IMG/VR virus record: IMGVR_UViG_3300047508_000194 | Span: 1-39,137 of that record | Strand: one strand, 5' to 3' | Length of the DNA: 39,137 nt | Origin: a virus | Shown here: in pieces, positions 29,577-37,906 of the stretch | Layout: every line of letters begins with the position of its first letter | Position numbering within the stretch: position 1 is the first letter of the stretch | Made by a program: the position numbers and the translations under genes | Notes under the pieces: model-generated | Told to the model about the DNA's origin: nothing | Databases searched by the model: none | What the model saw: the letters and a program-made list of their open reading frames with translations, nothing else

Positions 29577-29935
29577 TGATTGATATGCAGACGGCAGTCT
29601 GCGCAATCAACTTCGATTCCAGGCGGCAGCTCAAGCTGCTGCCCGATAGCGTCATCTTCGAGCATCGCGAGCTTGACGGCACTTATACGACGCTCGGCTC
29701 TTTGTCGAGCGGCTGGTGCGTCGATGAAGTCGCAGGCGAAACGTTCGGCGGTTCGGTTGTCGAGTATCAGCTGCTTATCGCCACTGACGGAAGCATCGAT
29801 TACGTAGTTCAACGGTGCTCATCGGTGAAGATCGCTGAGACCAGGTACGAGAAGCGAGCTGTTGACCCTCGAGTCGGCTCACCTGCGGTCATTCGCATGC
29901 GCGTGCAGCCGATCACCGGTTACCAAAGTTTTTAG
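29573..29935 (+). CDS. Head-tail adaptor/stopper-like protein
   Basis: A 120-residue protein from ATG 29573, overlapping the previous stop (ATGA). MMIDMQTAVCAINFDSRRQL, then VIFEHRELDGTYTTLGSLSS, a beta-rich body and IRMRVQPITGYQSF at the end. The size, order and beta-rich composition fit the head-closure (stopper) slot before the tail-completion gene. I do not recognise a specific family motif. The longer upstream frame is not used. Confidence 0.55.
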   Translation: MMIDMQTAVCAINFDSRRQLKLLPDSVIFEHRELDGTYTTLGSLSSGWCVDEVAGETFGGSVVEYQLLIATDGSIDYVVQRCSSVKIAETRYEKRAVDPRVGSPAVIRMRVQPITGYQSF

Positions 29936-30412
29936 ATGATTACAGTTGAAGTCAAAGGGGCGGACGAGCTGCAGCGGGCTCTCACGGAGCTCGCAAAAAA
30001 GACGGGAGACCTGCGGCCGGTCTGGTCGCGGATCGCCGTCGAGTTCTACCGCCGCGAGCGCGATCTCTTCTCGAGCCAGGGAGAGGGCGCATGGGTGCAG
30101 CTTTCGCCCTCGTACAGTTCATGGAAACAAAAACATTTCCCAGGTTTGCCCCTGCTCGTGCTCAGCGGAAATCTCCGGGAATCGCTCGGCGGCCGAGGAG
30201 GCTCGTTTTCGGTCTACGAGGCTGAGCCGCTTTCACTCTCGATCGGCACCTCGGTTCCCTACGCGCAGTTTCATCAGACCGGAACTTCGAAGATGCCGGC
30301 CAGGCCGCCAATCATCATCGATGATGCGACGACTCAGAAGTTTCTCGATATTGCCGTTGATGCGCTTGGCGAGGACGCGGCAGGACTCGGTTTTGAAGTG
30401 AAGAAGGGCTAA
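29936..30412 (+). CDS. Tail completion / virion morphogenesis protein (Mu gpG-like)
   Basis: A 158-residue protein beginning one base after the previous stop. Family markers: VEVKGADELQRALTELAKKT, a helix with RIAVEFYRRERDLFSSQGEG, WVQLSPSYSSWKQKHFPGLP, LLVLSGNLRESLGG and PYAQFHQTGTSKMPARPPIII. The HQTG-x(5)-PARP motif is characteristic of the phage virion-morphogenesis family. It acts at the head-tail joint. Confidence 0.85.
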   Translation: MITVEVKGADELQRALTELAKKTGDLRPVWSRIAVEFYRRERDLFSSQGEGAWVQLSPSYSSWKQKHFPGLPLLVLSGNLRESLGGRGGSFSVYEAEPLSLSIGTSVPYAQFHQTGTSKMPARPPIIIDDATTQKFLDIAVDALGEDAAGLGFEVKKG

Positions 30413-30416
30413 TGGC

Positions 30417-30941
30417 GTGGGCCCATGGACACCAAAGATACCCGCTCAATTCATCCGGCCGCTCGTGAAGAACCTGCGGGCCATCCTCGAGCGCGATGCG
30501 CCCGCGGCTCTCGCCTGGGCGGCAGCTCCCGAGACCGTGGCGCCGTTCGCCTGGTTCGGAATCGCGGGGCACGTCGAGCCTCGCTATCCGTATTGCCTGG
30601 TCCTTGCCGATTCAACGGATTACGAAGCAGCTGATGATGCGGCAGCGATCAATGAAAACCATACGATTGCGATCGAGATCGGTGTCAATGGTAACGATCC
30701 TGACAAGCTTGCTGATGAGCTCTTCATACGTGTCAACGCGGTCGATTCAATCATTCAAGAGTCCAAATGGCCCGATATTCTCGAGGGAATCCCATTCTCA
30801 CAATACGGACCGTGCGTTCTTGGACCGGGCTCGCACAAATACGGGCAGTTTGCCCGCCGCAACGCCAATCAGCAATACGCCCATGTCGGCGTCGTGGGGA
30901 TCAAAATAAGTTATTTCGAAACTAAATTGGGGGTGCTCTAA
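30417..30941 (+). CDS. Tail terminator-like protein
   Basis: A 174-residue protein from GTG 30417; an ATG at 30412 lies in another frame and soon stops. WTPKIPAQFIRPLVKNLRAI, PRYPYCLVLADSTDYEAADD, TIAIEIGVNGNDPDKLADEL and VGVVGIKISYFETKLGVL give the alpha/beta pattern of tail terminators. It would cap the tail tube and bind the connector. The overlap with the tube gene start is one base. Confidence 0.65.
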   Translation: MGPWTPKIPAQFIRPLVKNLRAILERDAPAALAWAAAPETVAPFAWFGIAGHVEPRYPYCLVLADSTDYEAADDAAAINENHTIAIEIGVNGNDPDKLADELFIRVNAVDSIIQESKWPDILEGIPFSQYGPCVLGPGSHKYGQFARRNANQQYAHVGVVGIKISYFETKLGVL

Positions 30942-31555
30942 TGCCGACAACAGGCGAGCGGAATTCTGAACTAACACTCATCGGTCCGGGCTGGCTTTAC
31001 TTTGATGTGCCTGTTCCGGCCACGGGTACAGCCGTCACGCTCACTGTTGACCCTGATACGGGCGTCCCTGCGCCGACTTCGGGGCTGCTTGCCGGATACA
31101 CGACAGACGGCAACAAGTTTTCGTCAGGCTTCGATCTGGTAACCATCGAAGCGGATGAATCAAAGGCCCCGCTCTTCACCGATCCAGGCGTCGAGACGAT
31201 CACCATCGAAGGCGCGCTCATGCAGATCGTCGATCCTGCCGTCATCGACAAGATGCTGCCGAACGCGACGTATGACTCCGCTTTAGGCTTGTGGACGTTC
31301 GGCGGCGCAACGACATTCCCGCTTACGAAACAGCCCTCAGTCATGCTTGTCGCGAAGATGCGCGCGCCGAATGACGCGCTCTACTGTTACGCGATGTTGT
31401 ACAAGGCGATGAACGTCGAAGCGTTCGTGTTCAACGTCACTCGCAAGGCTTCTGCCGTCACGCCTTACAAGTTTCAGGCACTGCCGATCGGCTCCAGGCC
31501 TCCGAAAGATCAGCTCGCGCAGTTCCTTGAGATGCCGATCCCGGTCACACCGTAA
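30941..31555 (+). CDS. Major tail tube protein
   Basis: A 204-residue beta-rich protein; GGGGGTGC precedes ATG 30941. GERNSELTLIGPGWLYFDVP, then LLAGYTTDGNKFSSGFDLVT, ADESKAPLFTDPGVETITIE and QLAQFLEMPIPVTP. The phrase EADESKAP with later ETITIEGALM is typical of tail-tube monomers that stack into the tail. Position between terminator and tape measure fits. Confidence 0.75.
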   Translation: MPTTGERNSELTLIGPGWLYFDVPVPATGTAVTLTVDPDTGVPAPTSGLLAGYTTDGNKFSSGFDLVTIEADESKAPLFTDPGVETITIEGALMQIVDPAVIDKMLPNATYDSALGLWTFGGATTFPLTKQPSVMLVAKMRAPNDALYCYAMLYKAMNVEAFVFNVTRKASAVTPYKFQALPIGSRPPKDQLAQFLEMPIPVTP

Positions 31556-31573
31556 GAAAAGAGTGCTGATGTT

Positions 31574-33853
31574 ATGCCTGCAGGCAGCGGATCGCTCGCC
31601 CTCCTATTCAAGATCGACGCAGATACAGCCGAAGCTCGCGCTGCCTTCCAGCAGCTTCTAGCCTCACAAAATCAGTTGGTTCAAGGCGTTCTCGACGGCA
31701 TGCGAGCCGAAGCGCAGAGCGCGCTCAACACAATCAAAGACCTGAGCGAGAGACAGCGAGGAATCCTTGAAGGGATAGTTACGGCTTCGACTACCGCTCA
31801 GAAACAGATCGCAGAGGGTTCGAAGAACACTACTGATCAGATGAGCGAAGGCTTCAAGAAAGCCAGCACGAACGTCAAAGAGCTTGATGATTCGTCGAAG
31901 CAATTAGGCGTGACATTCAATCAAGTAAGAAATGCGGTTGCTGCGCTGCTCGGCGGATTGACTCTTCGCAAAGCCTTTAACGAGATTTCTGAGGCAATTG
32001 CGGACATCGGGACCAGATCAAAAGAGGACTTTGACGAGCTTCAGAAACGAGTCGAGAGTGCTGGTGGTCATATCACCGAGCTTCAGCGCCAGCTCTCGCG
32101 AGGCGTCGTTGACGCACTCGATCAGGTTAAAGGCGCATCAACCGGATTCATGGCTGAGGTTATCGAGAAGTCTGCGCCAGCACTAATCAATCTGCTGAAA
32201 CAGATTGCTCAATGGCTCGTTGATCTCAGACCGCTCGCGAAAGCTGTCGGTGATGACTTCGCTGACACCTTCAATCGGCTGAATGCCATTGGTCGAACCA
32301 TTATAGAGCTGCATCAGAGGCAGGCGGTACAGCAGCCGGGGATCGGGGAGACGATCTTAGAAGGCTTGTTTCCGCCGCTCGCAGCAAAGCGAGCGATGGA
32401 TGACATGAAGACGTTCGATGAGGCTTATGCGAGGCATCTCAAGAACGTCACGGCGGAAAATGAGAAGTTCAAACCGAAAGATGCCCCATTCGATCCCAAG
32501 AAGGTAAAGCAAACAAAGCAAGGTCTGGCTGAACTCGCGCAGGCGATGGCGGACTTCGATGAAGCGCAGCGTCTCGCGAATGAGGAGCGCCAGCGCATAG
32601 CTATTGACGAGGCTCACGGCGTCATCGACCGCGATCAGGCGGCAAGTCAACTTGTCGATATTGAAGAGCGTCTCTTCCAGGCTGAGAAGAAGCGCATCGA
32701 AGCCGAGCGCGATGTCGCACTTAAGAATGCTAAGACTGCAGATGCTCGCGCGGCGGCAAACATCAAGGCCGAGAATGCTATCGCCAATGCTCGCACGCAA
32801 ACCGACATCAAGACCTCACAGCTCTTTGAAAAGCGCGACAAAGAAAACCAGGCCGCTGATGAGAAGCTCATCAGCGAGGCAATCGAAGAAGATAAGAAAG
32901 AGCGGAAGCTCATCGAAGATCGTAATGAGTTTCGCATCAAGTCAGAAATCGAGACGCAGAAAGCGATCGCAGCCATCAACGCAGAAGATGTCAAAGCGCC
33001 CGGCCAGACGACTGTCGGGCAGGACATTATCTCTGACATTCACGACACCGTCACCGCACTCGATCCGGCAACCAAAGCATGGCGTGAAGCGAAGCTCGCA
33101 CTCGATGACTATCTGCAGTCAGTGCAGCAGGGCAAAGCTGACTTGTCGCAGATGCCCCAGATTCTCGATCAGATGGTGCAAGGTCTGATCCAGCAGTCGG
33201 TCCAGCTCGTTCTCGCAGGAAACGCATGGCAGGGTCTTGGCCTGCTCATTACAAAGGCGCTGCCGCTTGCCTTCCTGGCTGAATTCACAAAGCAGATTCA
33301 CAAGATGACGGATGCATTCATCGAGACAGGCAAGACAGGACCAGCAGTCTTCAAGCAACTCGTCGCCGGCACGCTCAGAGCGCTCGGTGAGATGGCTTCG
33401 CAGTGGGCAGCATTCATGTTCGCTCTCGCGATCGGCTATGCCGCGCTCGGTGACTGGGGCCAGGCAGCGCTTGCGACTGCTGCAGGCATCGGCTTCGAAG
33501 CGGTCGCGATTGCGCTTGGCTTTCTTGCAGGGAAAATCTCGCCAAAGCAGGGCGGCGCGACCTCAGCAGCAGCGACCCAGGTACAACCGCCGAATACGAC
33601 GATCAACATCGGCGGCACTGCTCAATTAGGCGGCACACCGGGCGATCTTTTCGGCGCTGTCATCGCATCAAACAATCAGAACACGGCAGCGATCACGCAA
33701 CTGCACGAAAAGATCGGCTCGATGAATCCGGGCGACGTTGTGACAGTTGCCGCTCAGACCTCTCCGCAATCATTCGCCACAGGCGTGACAAACGCGACGA
33801 AGCAGAATTCGAGCTTCGTGCGCGCGCTTGGATTAACCCTTCAACCGACTTGA
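31574..33853 (+). CDS. Tape measure protein
   Basis: A 759-residue protein starting ATG 31574. Long coiled-coil stretches (residues ~15-100, ~230-480; rich in Ala, Lys, Glu and Gln) and hydrophobic C-terminal segments: LVLAGNAWQGLGLLITKALP and MASQWAAFMFALAIGYAALG, with a following QAALATAAGIGFEAVAIALG. It sets tail length and is ejected into the host envelope. By length rule the tail would be about 110 nm (inference). It directly follows the tube gene, without the usual chaperone pair before it. Confidence 0.85.
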   Translation: MPAGSGSLALLFKIDADTAEARAAFQQLLASQNQLVQGVLDGMRAEAQSALNTIKDLSERQRGILEGIVTASTTAQKQIAEGSKNTTDQMSEGFKKASTNVKELDDSSKQLGVTFNQVRNAVAALLGGLTLRKAFNEISEAIADIGTRSKEDFDELQKRVESAGGHITELQRQLSRGVVDALDQVKGASTGFMAEVIEKSAPALINLLKQIAQWLVDLRPLAKAVGDDFADTFNRLNAIGRTIIELHQRQAVQQPGIGETILEGLFPPLAAKRAMDDMKTFDEAYARHLKNVTAENEKFKPKDAPFDPKKVKQTKQGLAELAQAMADFDEAQRLANEERQRIAIDEAHGVIDRDQAASQLVDIEERLFQAEKKRIEAERDVALKNAKTADARAAANIKAENAIANARTQTDIKTSQLFEKRDKENQAADEKLISEAIEEDKKERKLIEDRNEFRIKSEIETQKAIAAINAEDVKAPGQTTVGQDIISDIHDTVTALDPATKAWREAKLALDDYLQSVQQGKADLSQMPQILDQMVQGLIQQSVQLVLAGNAWQGLGLLITKALPLAFLAEFTKQIHKMTDAFIETGKTGPAVFKQLVAGTLRALGEMASQWAAFMFALAIGYAALGDWGQAALATAAGIGFEAVAIALGFLAGKISPKQGGATSAAATQVQPPNTTINIGGTAQLGGTPGDLFGAVIASNNQNTAAITQLHEKIGSMNPGDVVTVAAQTSPQSFATGVTNATKQNSSFVRALGLTLQPT

Positions 33854-33860
33854 GAAAACT

Positions 33861-34331
33861 ATGCCGATCACAAACGCAAAAGAATGGAAGTCACAGCAGT
33901 CCAGGCGCATCGAGCTTGAATTGCCTTCCGGTTTGACGGTCGCCGTTCGTCGACCACCGCTTCACATGTGGATCACCGCCGGAAAGCTGCCCGAGAACCT
34001 CGTCAAAGCGATGCTCGCGCAGCGCTCGAAGCAGGCGCTCGAAGAATCGTCGATGACGCCAGAGCAGTTCAAAGAGCTGTTCACGTTCATGCGAGAAGTT
34101 ATCGTCGCGACTGTCGTTGAGCCGCGCATCGTCGAAGGCGCGACAGCTGAAGATGAGATCGACCCTGAAGACGTGCCGCTTGATGACGCGATGTTTATCT
34201 TTCAATGGGCGCTCTCTGGCGGCGCGCTGCCTGCTCATCTGAAGGCTCAGCAGCAGCGCGAGCAGCAGACTCTTTCAGAAGGGAAGGTGCAGATCGACGT
34301 AAGCGATCTGCAGCGCTTTCGTACTTTCTGA
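33861..34331 (+). CDS. Tail assembly chaperone, first frame (G-like)
   Basis: A 156-residue protein. ELPSGLTVAVRRPPLHMWIT, then AGKLPENLVKAMLAQRSKQA and PEDVPLDDAMFIFQWALSGG match the G-type tail chaperones that bind the tape measure. It ends FRTF at TGA 34329-34331. An open frame beginning at 34303 lies +1/-2 relative to it and carries the typical second-frame sequence, so a G-GT type frameshift is likely. The location after the tape measure is unusual. Confidence 0.7.
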   Translation: MPITNAKEWKSQQSRRIELELPSGLTVAVRRPPLHMWITAGKLPENLVKAMLAQRSKQALEESSMTPEQFKELFTFMREVIVATVVEPRIVEGATAEDEIDPEDVPLDDAMFIFQWALSGGALPAHLKAQQQREQQTLSEGKVQIDVSDLQRFRTF

Positions 34332-34530
34332 AGACGGCAAACTGCTGCTCGTCATCGCGATGACTGCGCACAAGTTCGCAAAGCGCCCCTCAGAGATGAT
34401 CGGCGTAGACGACGAGGCACTCGCTCTGGACTTCGACATCGCGGCGATGCTCAAGCTGCAAGAGTGGCAAGACGAGCGCGAGCACGAGCGCTGGACTGCA
34501 ACGATCGGAAGCATTGATGGCAGTCACTGA
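34303..34530 (+). CDS. Tail assembly chaperone, frameshift extension (T-like)
   Basis: Frame open from 34303 (after TAA 34300-34302) to TGA 34528-34530, too short to stand out alone. It reads ...LSEDGKLLLVIAMTAHKFAK, then RPSEMIGVDDEALALDFDIA and AMLKLQEWQDEREHERW. The F-KRPSE-IG-DDEALALDFD pattern is that of the second-frame part of tail chaperones. Expression needs a +1 (or -2) shift inside 34303-34331, or internal start at ATG 34360 (56 residues). Slippery site not obvious; the region around ACT TTC TGA is the best candidate. Confidence 0.6.
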   Translation, partial: AICSAFVLSEDGKLLLVIAMTAHKFAKRPSEMIGVDDEALALDFDIAAMLKLQEWQDEREHERWTATIGSIDGSH

Positions 34531-35095
34531 CTGGAATTTCGGCCCGCACGGCCCTGAGATTCTGACCGACATCGGCACTGTCGGCTTGAAGCGCACGCTC
34601 GGCTATCCGCGCATCACTGCCGACTTCGGCGGCGGCTATTTCGCTGAAGTGCGCGTCGGTCTTGATCTCAGAAGATGGTCGCTGACATGGGCAGCGCAGC
34701 GGCACAACATCTCAGAGAATCCGCATAAGGTTATTCCGGTCTACGATGACGGCACGATCGTCGAAGGTCCCTCAGCTGGCGCAGCGCTGACGTTCGTCAT
34801 CGATCCTGCTGCCGGCTCGATCACGACGAACGCGACTTATGGCGATATGCAGTCGCGCATGAAGTATCTGCAGCGCTTCTTCGCGCGCCGCATGATGTCG
34901 ACATCTACGCCGTTTGTCTTTGTCGATCCTGCCGAGCGCGGCGATGTTAACTGGAATGAGCCCTACAACTACGCAACCGCCTTCAAGTGGCTCGTGCGCT
35001 TCACGAATCCTGAACTGGTCTTCACGCAGGTGAAGCGCGCCGATATGTGGAACTGGTCAGCCGACATTATTGAAGTCAGACCGGGTTATTACTGA
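34517..35095 (+). CDS. Distal tail protein (DUF2460-like)
   Basis: A 192-residue protein from ATG 34517 (a TTG at 34514 is less likely), overlapping the chaperone extension by 14 bp. MAVTDWNFGPHGPEILTDIG, FGGGYFAEVRVGLDLRRWSL, MKYLQRFFARRMMSTSTPFV and VRFTNPELVFTQVKRADMWN resemble phage distal tail proteins of the DUF2460 type (fold recalled, not searched). It would form the ring between tube and hub. Ends overlapping the next start (TGATG). Confidence 0.6.
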   Translation: MAVTDWNFGPHGPEILTDIGTVGLKRTLGYPRITADFGGGYFAEVRVGLDLRRWSLTWAAQRHNISENPHKVIPVYDDGTIVEGPSAGAALTFVIDPAAGSITTNATYGDMQSRMKYLQRFFARRMMSTSTPFVFVDPAERGDVNWNEPYNYATAFKWLVRFTNPELVFTQVKRADMWNWSADIIEVRPGYY

Positions 35096-37464
35096 TGCCT
35101 GCGCCGAATGTCCCGCCGATCGATCCTGCAAAAGTCGCAGCGCTCCAGGCGCTCGATACACCGCACTGCATCGAGATCGCTTCAGTCGGCTGGTTCGGCG
35201 CTCAGCAGTGGATTCACTACTCTGACGCAGAGTGGGATAAGCACTTTCCGGCGCTTGCTGCCTACAACCTGAGCGACATCCAGGCGCGGTTTGAGGCGAC
35301 GAAATGGCGGCTTGAGTTCACCAGGACATCTGATCTCGCAGACGACACGATGACGCTCGAATTCTCAGATCAGGACTGGAATATCACGGCGCTCTGGTGG
35401 GGCTACGGCGGCGAAGGCGTGCCTGTAATTATCACGCAATACTTCGCAGACGTCGATCTGCTCGTCGAGATTTTTGATGGTTACTTGAGAACGCCGAAAG
35501 AAGCAGACGGCTTCTCTTTCCCAGTCGACTGCGCTGCAGGCTTTCGCTCACCGAATCTGACTGTGCCGCGCAGAGTCATCTACACCGGATGCTCAGCGAT
35601 CTTCGGCGGCTTGATCAATCCGACAACCAACTCACCGTGGTTTCCGACACAAGCGATGATCGATGAGAACGACTGCCCTTATAACAGGCATATTCCGGGC
35701 GGCACGTTCGGCAATCTCGATCCACTCACAGGTCAGCCATACAAAGATTGCCCACGCCAGCGCCCGTCACAGTGCTCCGACCGCTTGAACGATACGCTCT
35801 CTTATCTCGGCTTTGATGTCGTCGTCGGCGTCGAGCGTATCGGTGCAGGCACGAAGAACGCATTCGATGCTGCGATCAGAGCAAACGAAAACGCGCTCAA
35901 GAAGCCGCTGCGTGTCGTCTACGGTGTGCAGCGTGTTCACGATCTGACATTGCTGGCTTACGAAGCGCAGTCGAATCCGAACAACGACGATCAAGCAGTC
36001 AACGGCTTTCTCAGATGTCTCTTCGCGATCTGTGAAGGCCCGATCGTCGGTTGCGGCCCTGCGCAGTCTGACGCGAATGATCCTGCAGATGACGGCAATC
36101 CCGGCACGTCATCGAAGGCGGTTGACTCGTCGATTCGTGTCAACGAGATGCCGATCTATTGCAATCACGTCGACTGGTCCGGTTTGTGGGGCTTGAAGCG
36201 ACAGGCGAAGGCATTAGGCGGCACCCAGGGCGGCGGGTTAGGCACGCAGCAGCTCAACTATTCAGGCACGTCGATCATCAATCTCGATTACGGACGCGCC
36301 GACTTTCGCAACTTTCAGCCAGACTCGATCAAAGCTGATGCGAAGATCACTGGCAAAAAAGACATCAAGACTTATGCGACGCCGACAAGCGCGGCTGTGC
36401 GCAAGTACACGACGAATCGCGCATGGGTGCTCTTTGATCTGCTGACGAATAAGCGCTATGGCTATGGCTTGGCAGTCTCGCGCTTCGATCTCGCAGAGTG
36501 GATCGCGCTCGCGAACTGGTGCGATGAGATCGTCTCAGGCTATAGCGACAGCGGCGCAGTCGTGAGTGTCAAGCGCTCGACGTTTAACGGCGTCGTCGAT
36601 GGCCGACCTGCCTCAGCAACGCTCGGTGATCTCTGCATGATGGGACGCTTTACGCCGCCTTTTCAGGATCAGGGCAAGCTCAGAGTGTTACCGCTCAGAG
36701 AAGACGAAGCGCCGCTCACGCTAGGCGGCTCGTGGGCTGGTCCGGTGATTGCCGATTATGACAACGAGATCGACACGTCTGTCAGGCAGAACATCATCTG
36801 GGAGAACGGGCGATCGTCGCTGACGTACTCGATCAAGACTGACGCCGACATCCCGAACGAAGTCGATCTCACGTTCAATGACGCGAACTACGACGACACT
36901 GAGCGCCCGATCGTCGTCCAGGACTTGAATGCGCAACTCCTGGCAGGGCGCGCGGCCGGTGATCTGTCATTCCGTGTCGTCGCGAAGTCGTATTCAGGCA
37001 TGGGCATCAACTCGCTGCCTGAAGCGGCGCGAATCGCAACGATGATGCTCTATTACGGTGAGTATGATTCAGGCGGCTTGCACTCGAACTTTACTGTCAG
37101 ATTCAAGACGTGGTCAGTGCTTGCGCGGCTCTTTGGCCTGCATCCGTATCGAGTCATCAGAGTGCTCTCGAAGCGCATTAATCGTTTCACTGAGCGCGGC
37201 ACGCTCGAGTGGTCGCCATATGCTTCGGATGCTTTTCAGTACTTCAGGATTATGAAGATGACGCGCACATCGAAGCTCGTGCTCGAGGTTGAAGCGCAGC
37301 TCTATGCTCGATCGTCGCTGCATACGTTCGCCGCGATTCCGCCAGCAGACGCGACAGGCAACGCGCAAGGCACAACATCGACTGGCGCTGGCGAGTCACC
37401 AAAACCGGAACCTTCGCCTGTACCAGCCGACGGCGGCGCAGCAATCAATCTGACGGTTCAATAA
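35095..37464 (+). CDS. Tail tip/hub protein, L-J-like fusion with Cys cluster
   Basis: A 789-residue protein. Residues ~1-160 carry a distal-tail-like beta domain (RLEFTRTSDLADDTMTLEFS). Cys166, Cys194, Cys219 and Cys227 (in YTGCS, NDCPYN, KDCPRQ and SQCSDR) resemble the four-Cys iron-sulfur site of lambda gpL and GTA hub proteins. A J-like section follows with NRAWVLFDLLTNKRYGYGLA and EWIALANWCDEIVSGYS, then tip domains and a Gly/Pro-rich C-terminus (STGAGESPKPEPSPVPADGG). It forms the central tail tip that contacts the host surface. The fusion of L- and J-type parts in one chain is a notable feature. Confidence 0.75.
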   Translation: MPAPNVPPIDPAKVAALQALDTPHCIEIASVGWFGAQQWIHYSDAEWDKHFPALAAYNLSDIQARFEATKWRLEFTRTSDLADDTMTLEFSDQDWNITALWWGYGGEGVPVIITQYFADVDLLVEIFDGYLRTPKEADGFSFPVDCAAGFRSPNLTVPRRVIYTGCSAIFGGLINPTTNSPWFPTQAMIDENDCPYNRHIPGGTFGNLDPLTGQPYKDCPRQRPSQCSDRLNDTLSYLGFDVVVGVERIGAGTKNAFDAAIRANENALKKPLRVVYGVQRVHDLTLLAYEAQSNPNNDDQAVNGFLRCLFAICEGPIVGCGPAQSDANDPADDGNPGTSSKAVDSSIRVNEMPIYCNHVDWSGLWGLKRQAKALGGTQGGGLGTQQLNYSGTSIINLDYGRADFRNFQPDSIKADAKITGKKDIKTYATPTSAAVRKYTTNRAWVLFDLLTNKRYGYGLAVSRFDLAEWIALANWCDEIVSGYSDSGAVVSVKRSTFNGVVDGRPASATLGDLCMMGRFTPPFQDQGKLRVLPLREDEAPLTLGGSWAGPVIADYDNEIDTSVRQNIIWENGRSSLTYSIKTDADIPNEVDLTFNDANYDDTERPIVVQDLNAQLLAGRAAGDLSFRVVAKSYSGMGINSLPEAARIATMMLYYGEYDSGGLHSNFTVRFKTWSVLARLFGLHPYRVIRVLSKRINRFTERGTLEWSPYASDAFQYFRIMKMTRTSKLVLEVEAQLYARSSLHTFAAIPPADATGNAQGTTSTGAGESPKPEPSPVPADGGAAINLTVQ

Positions 37465-37748
37465 TGGCAACTCTGCTCACAGGCGGCACAAACAAGCCGA
37501 CTCGCCGAGACGATCAGCTGACAGGCGTCGTCACTCGTCTCGCGTCGATCCCGATCAAGGTGTATCGCATCGCGCTCGACGGTTCAGGCAACTTCGTCTC
37601 AGCGACGCTCGAGACGACAGTCACCAGCGACGCCCAGGGCAATGTCTCGAATATCACGGTCTCAGGCGCAGCCGGAACGCTCTACCGTCTGGTCATCGAC
37701 GACGACGGCCAGAAAAGGTGCGGGTTTTGGGATCAACTAGCCGTTTAA
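37464..37748 (+). CDS. Small beta-rich tail-associated protein
   Basis: A 94-residue protein coupled by TAATG to the hub. MATLLTGGTNKPTRRDDQLT, then GVVTRLASIPIKVYRIALDG and ISVSGAAGTLYRLVIDDDGQ-like strands (actual ITVSGAAGTLYRLVIDDDG). Probably a small fibre base or tail-tip accessory. The family is not recognised. Confidence 0.65.
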   Translation: MATLLTGGTNKPTRRDDQLTGVVTRLASIPIKVYRIALDGSGNFVSATLETTVTSDAQGNVSNITVSGAAGTLYRLVIDDDGQKRCGFWDQLAV

Positions 37749-37761
37749 ATGGAGGTGCTCA

Positions 37762-37905
37762 ATGACAATGTCCTGGCGCATCATTTTTCTCGTCGCAGCT
37801 CTCGTTCTCTTCATCCTCGGCGCTCTCAACGCCCCGGTGCCGCGCGTGAACCTCGTCTCTGCGGGTCTTGCGTGCCTGGTAATCGCAATGTTCTTCACGG
37901 CTTAG
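37762..37905 (+). CDS. 47-residue membrane protein before the fibre gene
   Basis: ATG 37762 has GGAGGTG upstream. MTMSWRIIFLVAALVLFILG, then ALNAPVPRVNLVSAGLACLV and IAMFFTA: two hydrophobic helices with a short PVPR turn, stop TAG 37905. Small two-span proteins at this place (tail tip to fibre) are widespread in environmental siphoviruses. Two spans also fit a class II or III holin-like topology. Confidence 0.65.
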   Translation: MTMSWRIIFLVAALVLFILGALNAPVPRVNLVSAGLACLVIAMFFTA

Positions 37906-37906
37906 G

